Source: JBBTDV01 sp038042605
GTDB taxonomy: Bacteria > Bdellovibrionota > UBA1018
Direction of reading: 5' to 3'
Length of the DNA: 15,819 nucleotides
NCBI GenBank assembly: GCA_964358645.1
Contig: CAYHPW010000054.1
Location: 1-15,819 of the forward strand
The translations under genes and the position numbers were made by a program. Of this stretch, positions 1-7,602 are shown piece after piece (the stretch's first letter is position 1; each line of letters begins with the position of its first letter). Below the pieces are notes generated by a model. It was not told where the DNA came from. It was given only the letters and a program-made list of their open reading frames with translations, and searched no databases.

Positions 1-1
1 G

Positions 2-151
2 CAATCAGGCGTCAGCCGAAGAAACCTCTACAAAATGTTCGCCGAAAATGGAAACCCATCGGCAAAAACACTCTTAGTCGTTATGGGTGCCCTCGGAGTG
101 AGGATGACCATTGAACAGGCAAAGCCACGAAGGAAGGTGGCGAAGCGGTGA
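2..151 (+). CDS. C-terminal part of HigA/HI1420-type addiction-module antitoxin (5' end outside window)
   Basis: The reading frame enters from the left edge and gives 49 residues ending at TGA 149-151. It contains GVSRRNLYKMF, then NPSAKTLLVVMGALGVRM, and a basic tail (KPRRKVAKR). This is the second half of the helix-turn-helix typical of 'probable addiction module antidote' proteins (TIGR02684/COG3636), which are about 95-100 residues long, so roughly half is visible. In the family the protein binds its own promoter and neutralises a RelE/HigB-like toxin usually encoded just upstream; that gene would lie outside the window. The toxin partner is therefore inferred. No downstream gene on this strand is clearly linked to it, since the following sequence is transposon debris. 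Confidence 0.8.
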   Translation, partial: QSGVSRRNLYKMFAENGNPSAKTLLVVMGALGVRMTIEQAKPRRKVAKR

Positions 152-180
152 TTTGCAATCAACCCGCCTCATGGTGCAGA

Positions 181-359
181 CTTAAATTCGAGATATTCGT
201 TCTGGGTACAGGAAAACTAAGCTTCAGTTATCGCGTAGATGATGATGCATTTGATAAATTAAAGAGAGAATTCTTGGTCGCAAAATTCTCGTCACCAATC
301 GCCATGGATGGACATCTGGAGAGATCCTTGCAGCTTATCGCGGACAAGCCAATGTTGAG
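181..359 (+). pseudogene. Frameshifted remnant of an IS1634-type transposase
   Basis: Two short stretches in different frames together resemble the core of IS1634-family DDE transposases. Frame 1 (about 181-270) reads LSFSYRVDDDAFDKLKRE, which fits the segment before the last catalytic region. After a frame change near 266-272 the next frame (270-359) reads ILGRKILVTNRHGW and then EILAAYRGQANVE, matching the family pattern '(R/K)ILFTDxxxWS..EI..AYRGQ..VE', whose final E is the DDE glutamate. Nothing before or after is recognisable, so both ends are lost. A GTG at 148 opens a 106-codon frame over the first part, but it leaves the homologous frame after the shift and is not considered a gene. 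The rest of 152-414 holds nothing else I recognise. The family call is from memory of the motif, not from a search. Confidence 0.65.
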
Positions 360-414
360 TTTATGGAGTATGTCCCAGAGACCCCTGCTTGTGCCATCAA
401 GAAAAGCTGGGAAA

Positions 415-1350
415 TCATCTCCACAAAGGTTCTATTGGCTGGATTACGAAACCATTCCATCCGGGTAATCGCTTCCCTGTGCCCAGCTGCAGGGCATGGA
501 AAAAGTCGTCAAGAAGAGCGTCCATGTGTACGCCAAGCTTAGTGGCAATAAAAACAATATCTCTTTTCTTGTCTTGAGAGGGATCTGAGAGGATATGCCT
601 GATCGCATCCCATCCATTGTAGTTTTGATGGATGTATCGACCGAAAAGGTATGTAAGGCCGTAAAGCTCTTTGGAAAAATACTTATTATGCTCAAATAGA
701 TTGGGTAGTTCTTTAGCAGAGGCCAATGCACTATTGGCAAGCTGGAGCGGGACCCTGCCGCCTGCCTCCATTTCAGCAAGTTGAGCAATAGCCTCATTGA
801 GCCAGGAAGGAACGTTCTTGTGGAGTAAAAGAATATGCGCAAGCTCATGAGTCAACGCAGGCTCCAGGTCATCTGCCAGTCCAAGGGCGATTCGGAAATC
901 AATCCAGATGAGGGTGCGTTTTTCCTCAGTAAAAGACCAGTAGAACATCCGATGCTTGTCTCCCATGAACGCCAGGTCATCCAGAAGAACCGCCACATTT
1001 TCCTGGAGAAGTGTCCGTGACCAATCAGGATCAATTTCCTGGAGTGTTTGAGCAAGCAGACCTTGTTCGAAATATTGAGCGAGTTTTTTTTCAAGAGCTG
1101 AGTTCTTGAAAAAGCGGCTGACATAGTTAAAAACCCTGACCTGGACAGGAAGGTGATTTCCCATCTTTACAGTTGGCAGAGATGGTAAAAGCAAGACGCT
1201 TCCATCGTTTGCAAGCCCCGGGCGTGGATAGATATTTATCTCGGCTATTTCAGCGCCCAGGGCGAGAGTTGTAACCTGCATGCACAAGACCACTAGCATC
1301 GCTAGGCGTGTTCTGATCCGATTGCGATCGCTAAAGATGAAATCACTCAT
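415..1350 (-). CDS. Secreted HExxH metalloprotease, peptidase MA-like
   Basis: A 311-residue protein counted from ATG 1350. A charged N-terminus (RNRIRTR) is followed by a hydrophobic stretch and a likely cut after residues 31-33 (ALG/A), so it is probably exported. The core is LTHELAH (HELAH at 169-173) followed by PSWLNEAIAQLAE. H169, E170 and H173 would be the zinc and catalytic residues, and E187, 14 residues after the second His, the third ligand. This is the gluzincin pattern of peptidase MA-like domains (PF13485). The substrate is unknown; a cell-wall or surface protein is plausible. The ATG overlaps the upstream stop (ATGAGTGA, 8 bases), suggesting translational coupling with the 1343-1999 gene. 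A TTG at 1386 would add 12 residues but puts extra sequence before the signal peptide. Confidence 0.75.
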   Translation of the reverse strand: MSDFIFSDRNRIRTRLAMLVVLCMQVTTLALGAEIAEINIYPRPGLANDGSVLLLPSLPTVKMGNHLPVQVRVFNYVSRFFKNSALEKKLAQYFEQGLLAQTLQEIDPDWSRTLLQENVAVLLDDLAFMGDKHRMFYWSFTEEKRTLIWIDFRIALGLADDLEPALTHELAHILLLHKNVPSWLNEAIAQLAEMEAGGRVPLQLANSALASAKELPNLFEHNKYFSKELYGLTYLFGRYIHQNYNGWDAIRHILSDPSQDKKRDIVFIATKLGVHMDALLDDFFHALQLGTGKRLPGWNGFVIQPIEPLWR

Positions 1351-1999
1351 TAGGGAAAGGCCTAATTCTTTGCTCTTCTGGAGCAATCGCGAACCTGATA
1401 TTTGTAACAGAACTGCCCGCTACCCAGTTCATTACGGCTTCATGGTGATTTTTGATATAACGGATGGCATTAATCATAAGCGCTTCATCCTGGTAGTGAG
1501 CCCTCTGCACGAGAGTCGTAAGGACATCGTAGAAATTTTTGGACATAAACCAAACCGGGATAAAAGACAAAGTGCCATTGGCGTATCCCGTACAATAGGC
1601 GCGGCTTGTACAGTTGGTGGGGTATTGGTAGAGGATCCTCTTGAGGTCGTACATTTTATGCGCGATCAGCATGTTGTTATGCGGATTGAGCATTGGATCG
1701 CCGTTACTGCATTTTTTGTTATTATTACAAAGTAAAACGCTTGCAGCGATAAGCCGATAAAGTTCCAAAGGACGCGGGGAACTTTCAGACACAAAACCCA
1801 CCAGCATACGATCCGCTTCATCCAGTTCAATAGGCGAAAGAGTGAAGGGGCCACCTCCTCCGCTTGAATCAGCACCGAACGCAGCGGGTGAGGGTTCTGC
1901 TGCAATGCTAAACAAGGACATGTTAAATGTAATCAGGCAGGCTAAATAAAAACAAACCATTTGAGTCTTGTATTTATTTAACTGTAATTTCTTAATCAT
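1343..1999 (-). CDS. Secreted cysteine-containing protein of unknown function
   Basis: A 218-residue protein starting at ATG 1999, chosen because a strong AAGGAG lies 5 bases upstream. The frame is open back to 2101, but that extension is only hydrophobic intergenic translation. Residues 1-34 form a signal peptide (several Lys, hydrophobic core, SIAAEP cleavage context). The mature part begins with a flexible Ala/Ser/Gly-rich segment with four Gly in a row. It carries two close cysteine pairs, CNNNKKC and CTSRAYC, which could form disulfides in the periplasm or outside the cell. I recognise no family. It is the first gene of a two-gene unit with the HExxH protein and is transcribed away from the TIGR02147 regulator, so a joint function with the protease (partner, substrate or inhibitor) is a reasonable guess only. 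Confidence 0.7.
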   Translation of the reverse strand: MIKKLQLNKYKTQMVCFYLACLITFNMSLFSIAAEPSPAAFGADSSGGGGPFTLSPIELDEADRMLVGFVSESSPRPLELYRLIAASVLLCNNNKKCSNGDPMLNPHNNMLIAHKMYDLKRILYQYPTNCTSRAYCTGYANGTLSFIPVWFMSKNFYDVLTTLVQRAHYQDEALMINAIRYIKNHHEAVMNWVAGSSVTNIRFAIAPEEQRIRPFPNE

Positions 2000-2004
2000 A
2001 CGAT

Positions 2005-2010
2005 CTCCTT
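2005..2010 (-). promoter_or_regulatory. Ribosome binding site of the cysteine-containing protein gene
   Basis: The minus strand reads AAGGAG followed by ATCGT and then ATG at 1999. This near-perfect Shine-Dalgarno at 5-base spacing decides the start against the upstream in-frame ATG at 2101. Confidence 0.75.
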
Positions 2011-2035
2011 CGACCGCCTTAGCGGCCATTGTTAT

Positions 2036-2078
2036 AGCACTTATTGTGCTGAGCAGCAATATAATGGATAAAATTGCT
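2036..2078. promoter_or_regulatory. Divergent intergenic region with inverted repeats, possible operator
   Basis: The region between the divergent starts (2000-2134) is AT-rich. It holds AGCAC-ttatt-GTGCT (2036-2050) and AGCAAT-N12-ATTGCT (2055-2078), and AGCAAT recurs at 2131-2136, overlapping the regulator's start codon. Such repeats are typical regulator-binding sites, and the neighbouring TIGR02147 gene could bind here. I could not place a convincing -35/-10 pair with normal spacing on either strand. Short inverted repeats also arise by chance in AT-rich DNA. Confidence 0.3.
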
Positions 2079-2134
2079 ATTTTATACATTAAAAATATCA
2101 AAAAATGGCAATAATTTGGTACTATTGATTAGCA

Positions 2135-2950
2135 ATGGTTTCTGATCTATTTGAAGAAAGTGACTATAAGACCTATCTAAATAAGCTCTTATCCGACAAA
2201 ACGCATGGATTTGGCTGGGGTGCAAGGTCGCAGCTTTCCCAGGCGATCGGTTGCCAGACGGCGTATGTTGCGCGGGTATTAAGTGGAAGCGCACATTTCA
2301 GTTTCGAGCAAGCCGATGCAGTGAGCCATTTTTTAAAACATACGGAGGAACAATCTCGTTTTTTCGTTCTGCTTGTCTCAATTGCTCGTGCAGGTACTTC
2401 ATCTCTTCGGGAGCACTATCAAAAGCAAATTAGCCGCATTCGGGAAGAACGACTGTTGCTAAAAAACCGGCTCAATATTCGTGAAACGCTCACTCATGCG
2501 CACCAGGCTGAGTATTACAGTTCCTGGGTTTACATCGCAGTCCACATCTTAACTAGCATTCCAGAGTTTCAATCGATCAGTTCCATAGCGGCACGGCTGG
2601 GACTTGAGACAGAACGTGTTCGCGAAACACTGGAGTTCCTGTCCAGATGTGGAATGGTGGAAAAGAAAGAGGACCGCTATATCATCGGCACAGCACGCAT
2701 TCACCTTGGGGCGGATTCGCCACTCGTATCCAGGCATCATTTGAACTGGAGACTCAAAGCGATGCAATCCATCGAAAAGCATCTTATCACAAAAGACTTT
2801 CATTATTCGTCCGTGGTGAGTCTGTCACAAGATGACATGGGACATATTCGTGAAATACTGATGCAAGCTGTTGAGCGATGCAAACACGTAATTAAGGCTT
2901 CTCCTGAAGAGGCACTCTGCAGTTTATCTTTGGATTTTTTTGAGGTCTGA
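2135..2950 (+). CDS. TIGR02147/DUF4423 family regulator
   Basis: A 271-residue protein. The N-terminus has the family's opening (LFEESDYKTYLNKLLSDK) and an HTH-like segment at about 31-68 (SQLSQAIGCQTAYVARVLSG, then SFEQADAVSHFL). Residues 126-139 carry the signature EYYSSWVYIAVHIL. A second winged-helix-like part follows at about 145-190 (ISSIAARLGLETERVRETLEFLSRCGMV), and the C-terminal half is helical. These proteins (TIGR02147, DUF4423) are numerous in Bdellovibrio relatives and Fibrobacter and are presumed DNA-binding regulators with few characterised members. No clear Shine-Dalgarno precedes ATG 2135, but the N-terminus is complete for the family. It is divergent from the secreted cysteine protein and HExxH protease genes, which suggests that it controls them; that is inference. 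Confidence 0.85.
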   Translation: MVSDLFEESDYKTYLNKLLSDKTHGFGWGARSQLSQAIGCQTAYVARVLSGSAHFSFEQADAVSHFLKHTEEQSRFFVLLVSIARAGTSSLREHYQKQISRIREERLLLKNRLNIRETLTHAHQAEYYSSWVYIAVHILTSIPEFQSISSIAARLGLETERVRETLEFLSRCGMVEKKEDRYIIGTARIHLGADSPLVSRHHLNWRLKAMQSIEKHLITKDFHYSSVVSLSQDDMGHIREILMQAVERCKHVIKASPEEALCSLSLDFFEV

Positions 2951-2980
2951 TTACAAAAATGGAAAATAACCTTGGATATT

Positions 2981-4606
2981 TCATGGATTTTTCATAAACA
3001 AGAAGGCCTGCCAGCGGCCGCGCTGGCAAATGTAGCGGTTTTGCTTCCAGCCGGGGTCAACCCACAAGCGGTTCAGGAAATACTCCTTCCAAATCATCCA
3101 TTCTGACTGGAGCTCTGGGTGCTCAGACGCCGGGGTCGAGATGTCACGCTCATCCCAGTGCAGGGTTTCTGTTATTACAACGGCTTCGACCTCGTGACCG
3201 TGTTTGATAGCTAAAGGGGCGCGTTGCCAGAAATCATTCGTGCGGGTCAACTCCCAGTGAGGATGTTTTCTTGAAAGTTCGATTGTGATGTCCGGGAATG
3301 TAGGGCACCAGACCCTGAAGGGCCCAGTCAGCTTGAGTTCGCTTTCGAGTTTGCTTAGCCTCCCGTCAACGCATTCCACAAACTCGTTGTATGTCTTCCA
3401 GTGCCACGTTTTGCTGGATCCGAGACGCATGGCTTGGCTTACGTCAACATATCCAAAAACAACCGCGGAGAATGCCATAGCGCTAAGCAAAGGGAGTCCA
3501 AGTAAAAACAAGAAAATGCTTTTTTGCGTTGATTTAAAATGCAGCCATAGCTTCAAGCCTGCTAGTCCTGTGAAGCACCATGTGGCTATATGGATATAGT
3601 AAACGAACCAGACTTCTGGTTTGCTGTGCCATAGCCAAGCCGAGCTTAAAACCCAAGCCGATGCCGGCAGCAAGTTGATGTTGTCAGTGGATTTCTTGTA
3701 CTTAATAAATCCGAGAAGCGCTCCCAGGGAAAATAGGGCAAAAAAACAAATGCTACCATACTCAAGGATGTGCGGCCACGGTTCGGGGCTTCCCAAAGCT
3801 GGGAAAAGACTCTGATAGGCTGACGTTAAGCCATGGAGCCAGTTATTAGGTACTGCAAGCCTTTCCCACTGGGTCGCCATCTGGGTGATAAAAAGTTTGA
3901 AGTGCCAGATTACTAAGACAATCCATGGCGAAAGATAAAGAAGAGTCTTAAGCGCGATCGCAAAAAGACGTTTTGGATTCATAATAAATATAATCAATAC
4001 TGGGAGTGTAAGATGTATGGCGTTGAAATGCGCATATGCAGCTAGCGCAAGAAGGGCAGCGACCGGGTCCCAAAGTCGCCTATATTTTATGCGTTTCGGA
4101 AAGCCAAGGCTGAGTCCCAGCACCAAGGCCAAGCCGCATAGGCCGACGAACGATTCTGGCCTAACAAGCACGGATGCCCATCGCATTATAGGGTCGAATG
4201 AGAAAAGCATGACAACCAAAAGCCCAGCTAATGCCGGTAACCCTTTTCGGATAAGTATGGTGCCTAGCAATGCGCCACTAGAGGCCCAGAATAGCAGTGG
4301 CCAGAATTTTATTGCTAAACTGCCATCAATCCAGATCAATCTGCCGATCCCAATGATGACAGGGTAAAGCGGCATGGTGTTGAAATTAAAGATTCTGTAT
4401 GTCGGTTCAAAAGGCGCCTGTGGCAGCATCACCCATCGTGGCGGCCAGTCGAAGAGTTCCTTTGCGACGAAATAAAAAGCCGAATCATCAGGCCAAGGTA
4501 CTGGCACAAAAGCCAGGGCCGAAAACCACACGGCAAACGCTGCGATGAATGGCACGATAGCTACGACTGCCGGCGCCCATTTTTGTTTTTGCGTGGATAG
4601 TTTCAT
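2981..4606 (-). CDS. Polytopic GT-C-type glycosyltransferase (GT39/PMT-like)
   Basis: A 541-residue protein with about ten hydrophobic segments up to residue 394 and a hydrophilic tail at 395-541. The first loop carries PWPDDSAFYF, with the acidic pair D40-D41, as in GT-C enzymes that use polyprenyl-phosphate sugars and place the acidic pair in the first extracytoplasmic loop. The predicted reaction is transfer of a sugar from a lipid-phosphate carrier to a glycan, lipid or protein on the periplasmic face; the acceptor is unknown. Its ATG lies 3 bases after the stop of the GT2 gene upstream, so the two are one transcription unit. A GT2 enzyme making a lipid-linked sugar and a GT-C enzyme consuming it is a familiar pairing. 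It faces the regulator gene tail to tail, only 30 bases away. The family call is based on architecture only. Confidence 0.7.
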   Translation of the reverse strand: MKLSTQKQKWAPAVVAIVPFIAAFAVWFSALAFVPVPWPDDSAFYFVAKELFDWPPRWVMLPQAPFEPTYRIFNFNTMPLYPVIIGIGRLIWIDGSLAIKFWPLLFWASSGALLGTILIRKGLPALAGLLVVMLFSFDPIMRWASVLVRPESFVGLCGLALVLGLSLGFPKRIKYRRLWDPVAALLALAAYAHFNAIHLTLPVLIIFIMNPKRLFAIALKTLLYLSPWIVLVIWHFKLFITQMATQWERLAVPNNWLHGLTSAYQSLFPALGSPEPWPHILEYGSICFFALFSLGALLGFIKYKKSTDNINLLPASAWVLSSAWLWHSKPEVWFVYYIHIATWCFTGLAGLKLWLHFKSTQKSIFLFLLGLPLLSAMAFSAVVFGYVDVSQAMRLGSSKTWHWKTYNEFVECVDGRLSKLESELKLTGPFRVWCPTFPDITIELSRKHPHWELTRTNDFWQRAPLAIKHGHEVEAVVITETLHWDERDISTPASEHPELQSEWMIWKEYFLNRLWVDPGWKQNRYICQRGRWQAFLFMKNP

Positions 4607-4609
4607 GAT

Positions 4610-5710
4610 TCAGCTTATTGGTTTTGCTTCTGATCTGGTTAATATCAGCCACACTCCCTGGATCAATCCTATCGTGTATGAAATATCGAGTACTGGCTGG
4701 AACGCGAAGAACATGACTTGTTCCATAAAACTCAATTTCACAGATATTAAGTGGCGCCGAAAAATAAAGGCTTTGCAAGCGAATATCAAAGCGATCGGGA
4801 CAAGATAAGTGGATAACGGCAAGCCTAATGGGAGCAAAACGGCGACATAAACCACGGTTGAGACAAGTTGTTGCATTCTTAGCAGCGCTCGGGTCCGGCG
4901 GTTGGCCCCCGCGGATTGGCTTGTAATGCCGGCCAGCGTTCCAGAGTTTTTAAATAATATATATGGATGTGCCCGTCCGAACAGCCGCTGGTGCCTTACA
5001 AGTTTTAACAGCGTGTTTTGTTCATCAGATGCCGATAGGAAATATCCTTGCCGCGGAGCCTGATATATCTCGTAACCACAAGCCCTGAGCCTGGCAGCCA
5101 GGACTTGATCCTCCCCAGCTAGGCGCAGTTTGGTATCATATAGGCCTGCCTTTCTGAGCGCGTCCAATCTAAACGCGTCACATCGGCCTTCCGCAAATCC
5201 GGTAGGTACTAATTTATCTTGTGTCGCAGGCGGTATGATATCCATAAGGTTGGCAACGAGGTTTACTTTTTCTGAAAATGGGATGCTTTTTTCTGGCGTT
5301 ATTAAAGGTTGCCCAGTAATCGCGCCAGCATTCGGGTTTTCTTCGAGCAGTTCAAGCATATTGGCTACATAAAACTCAGATCCAAATATGCAGTCGCAAT
5401 GGCATGTGAGCACGTAAGGAGATTTTATCATGTCCAATGACTTGTTTAGGGATTTCGACAGCCCTAGATTGGGCTTGTTTGAAACCAGCATGTAATGAGA
5501 TAGGGCTGTGTTTCTGTCTAATAAACTTTTCAGTTCCGCTGCGGTTCCATCCGGTGACTGGTCATCGACAAAAATAACATCTAGCCATTTGGCTTGCTGT
5601 TTGGTTTCTGGGAACGCGGGGTGCGTTTGTCGCATTACAGCTGTTAACAGCGCCTGGACTGTTTTCTTCGCATTGTATAAGAGAAAGATAACAGTGATTC
5701 TTGCTGGCAT
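4610..5710 (-). CDS. Family 2 glycosyltransferase with C-terminal membrane segments
   Basis: A 366-residue protein. The GT-A domain opens directly (RITVIFLLYNAKKTV), followed by VIFVDDQSPDGT (D49-D50, nucleotide binding). The usual metal-binding DxD position reads CHCDCIFG (C105-D106-C107), with only one Asp. LAGEDQ (200-202) supplies the usual catalytic-base ED motif. Hydrophobic segments at about 283-315 and 332-356 anchor it to the inner membrane. The closest general type is the GT2 enzymes of O-antigen or exopolysaccharide clusters; donor and acceptor cannot be read from sequence. It begins at ATG 5710 without a clear Shine-Dalgarno, 48 bases from the divergent epimerase. The stop is followed after 3 bases by the GT-C gene, with which it likely forms an operon. 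Confidence 0.8.
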   Translation of the reverse strand: MPARITVIFLLYNAKKTVQALLTAVMRQTHPAFPETKQQAKWLDVIFVDDQSPDGTAAELKSLLDRNTALSHYMLVSNKPNLGLSKSLNKSLDMIKSPYVLTCHCDCIFGSEFYVANMLELLEENPNAGAITGQPLITPEKSIPFSEKVNLVANLMDIIPPATQDKLVPTGFAEGRCDAFRLDALRKAGLYDTKLRLAGEDQVLAARLRACGYEIYQAPRQGYFLSASDEQNTLLKLVRHQRLFGRAHPYILFKNSGTLAGITSQSAGANRRTRALLRMQQLVSTVVYVAVLLPLGLPLSTYLVPIALIFACKAFIFRRHLISVKLSFMEQVMFFAFQPVLDISYTIGLIQGVWLILTRSEAKPIS

Positions 5711-5758
5711 CGAAAGGAAAGATACTTGACCTCGGAGTTCTTATCAATACCACAAAAG

Positions 5759-6574
5759 ATGATTGCCGTTATTGGCGCAAGTGGTTGCCTGGGGACCGCG
5801 CTTATGGCCAGATTTGGGGACCGCGCTGTAGGTTTTGGCTGGCGGGATTTGGAGAAGGCCGTTTTATTGCTTCAAAGCGGGTCATATGATGTCGTGTTCG
5901 CTTGCGGTCTTACCAACCCAAGCCACCCTGCTGTTGACCTTTATGAAGCGAACTGCGCACTTCCCAGACACTTCATCGAAGCTACGGCTGACAATGACCG
6001 GCTCAGGTACATTACCGTTGGAACAATGATGGAATTATTTCCAGGAATTGTTTCTTCGAATACTTACGTGAAGTCGAAATATGATCTATCCGAATGGATC
6101 AGAAAAGAATCTCAAAAAACAGGCATGCGTGAGCGGCTTTTGCATTTGCGGCTCCATACCCTTTATGGTGGTCGGCCGAGGGATCACTTGTTTTTAGGCC
6201 AGATCGCATCGGCATTAAAATCCGGGTTGGTGTTTAACATGTCAGACGGGGCACAGTTGCGGGAATATCATCACGTTGATGATATGGCGGTTTCTTTCCA
6301 GGCACTGTCCGGTGTTAAGTGGGAGTTTAGCGGTTCGACCATTGAAATAAATTCAGGTGCTCCGGTCCGACTTGTTGATTTGGCTTGGGCTGTTTTTAAG
6401 GCATTTGGAAAAGAGCGCCTGCTAAATGTCGGTGTGATTAAGTCGCCTGGTTTTGAGAACCGAGAGCATATATTCCCACGGTCGCAGCGGTGGCTGCTTG
6501 GCGAACCACGTGATACCGTGAGTGGTGTTATTGAATGGCTTAAGGCCGAGGTCGGCGCAGCAGAGCCGGGTTAG
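5759..6574 (+). CDS. NAD-dependent epimerase/dehydratase (extended SDR)
   Basis: A 271-residue protein from ATG 5759. The Rossmann glycine motif GASGCLG lies at residues 6-12, which supports this start; a TTG at 5726 would add 11 residues. A threonine-rich strand (YITVGTMMELF) precedes YVKSK, the SDR YxxxK catalytic pair. LREYHHVDDMA is the substrate-domain motif common in nucleotide-sugar epimerases, dehydratases and reductases. At 271 residues it is shorter than the usual 310-340, so a reductase or an abridged epimerase is possible. It likely supplies a modified nucleotide sugar to the neighbouring glycosyltransferases. It is divergent from the GT2 gene at 5710, and its stop overlaps by 4 bases (TTAG) the stop of the convergent GT2 gene at 6571. 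The Shine-Dalgarno is weak. Confidence 0.75.
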   Translation: MIAVIGASGCLGTALMARFGDRAVGFGWRDLEKAVLLLQSGSYDVVFACGLTNPSHPAVDLYEANCALPRHFIEATADNDRLRYITVGTMMELFPGIVSSNTYVKSKYDLSEWIRKESQKTGMRERLLHLRLHTLYGGRPRDHLFLGQIASALKSGLVFNMSDGAQLREYHHVDDMAVSFQALSGVKWEFSGSTIEINSGAPVRLVDLAWAVFKAFGKERLLNVGVIKSPGFENREHIFPRSQRWLLGEPRDTVSGVIEWLKAEVGAAEPG

Positions 6575-7518
6575 AGTATTTCTTGATATTTGTTGCAGTT
6601 GATGGCTTCAGTAATGATCGCGCGCGGCCTGGATTTTGAGTCATCGAATATCCGGCTCAGATATTCACCGAGCACTCCCAGAAAAATGAACGTTATACTA
6701 TGCAGGAACAACGACAGGACGACAATGGTGGTAAAACCAGCGACTGGTGTACCGAACAGCATTCTTCCAACGAGATAGTATATCGAAAGCAGCATGGACA
6801 TGCAGAATAAACCTACTCCAAGCACGCCTATCAATCTTAGTGGTGCCTTTGAAAAAGCGGTGATCGCATCAATTGCCAAGGTCGTATAGTGGAGGATGCT
6901 GAATTTACTTTTTCCCTCGGTACGTGGTTCGCGGTCGTATATTACGGCAGCTTGCTTAAAGCCGAGATAAGACACCAGACCTCGTAGATATAGATTCCTC
7001 TCCGGCAGGAGCTTCATTATGTTTACTACTTTCCTGTCCATCAGCCTGAAGTCGCCTGAGTTCTCCGGTATTTCTAGGTCTGAGACGAGATTTAGCACAC
7101 GATAAAAAGACGAGATCATCATCCTGAGTGGCAAAGGGGCATAACGTTTCCGCCTCACTCCGTAGGCGACGTCATAGCCTTCCTCCCATTTTTTAACGAA
7201 CTGTGGAATCACGTTAGGCGGGTCTTCCAGATCGGCGTCCAGTTCAACCACCGCGTCACCGGTTGCCATGGTCAGTCCGGCGAAAATGGAATTCTGGTAG
7301 CCGAAGTTGCGGGAAAACCTGAAAGCCTTGATGTGCGGCCTCGCGTTGGCGAGTTTTTTAACCGTATCCCATGTCCCGTCGGTTGAGGCGTTATCGGTCA
7401 CGATTATTTCTAGGTCATATTTTTTCAGGTTTTCATTAAAGATCTTTTCTACCGCGGCAATTGCGAGCGGTAGGTTGCGTGCCTCATTGAAAACCGGGAT
7501 GCAAATTGAGATCATCAT
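6571..7518 (-). CDS. Family 2 polyprenyl-phosphate glycosyltransferase (GtrB/ArnC/DPM-like)
   Basis: A 315-residue protein counted from ATG 7518; a second ATG at 7515 has a better-spaced GGTGA and is equally possible. Motifs in order: ISICIPVFNEARNL (start of the GT-A fold), VTDNASTDGT (about 40-49), VELDADLEDPP with the DxD at D94-A95-D96, and NSGDFRLMDRKVV with the arrangement seen in GtrB/ArnC. EPRTEGKSKFS (about 197-207) precedes two membrane hairpins at about 227-250 and 261-290. In this family the enzyme moves a sugar from a nucleotide donor to undecaprenyl phosphate on the cytoplasmic face, making the donor for GT-C enzymes. Nearby GT-C-like genes fit that role. A TTG-like extension to 7620 is unlikely because it would overlap the divergent gene at 7603 and adds no domain. 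Confidence 0.85.
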   Translation of the reverse strand: MMISICIPVFNEARNLPLAIAAVEKIFNENLKKYDLEIIVTDNASTDGTWDTVKKLANARPHIKAFRFSRNFGYQNSIFAGLTMATGDAVVELDADLEDPPNVIPQFVKKWEEGYDVAYGVRRKRYAPLPLRMMISSFYRVLNLVSDLEIPENSGDFRLMDRKVVNIMKLLPERNLYLRGLVSYLGFKQAAVIYDREPRTEGKSKFSILHYTTLAIDAITAFSKAPLRLIGVLGVGLFCMSMLLSIYYLVGRMLFGTPVAGFTTIVVLSLFLHSITFIFLGVLGEYLSRIFDDSKSRPRAIITEAINCNKYQEIL

Positions 7519-7602
7519 TTCACCAACGACCGTAGTCCAAGAAATTCTCCTACGCAACCGGTTGTTCTGGATTGGCGTTAAAAGATGTTTTAGGTTTGTA
7601 AA

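Noticed and set aside
148..468. 106-codon plus-strand frame starting GTG at 148
   Set aside because: Its first third matches a transposase core, but the homologous frame switches near 270, and its end is antisense to the protease gene. Treated as pseudogene sequence.
1280..1735. 151-codon plus-strand frame
   Set aside because: Antisense to the protease and cysteine-protein genes, which have signal peptides, motifs and a strong ribosome site. No domain is recognisable in it.
2951..2980. Possible bidirectional terminator between convergent genes
   Set aside because: The 30 bases and their flanks are A/T-rich, but I find no stem longer than a few imperfect pairs.
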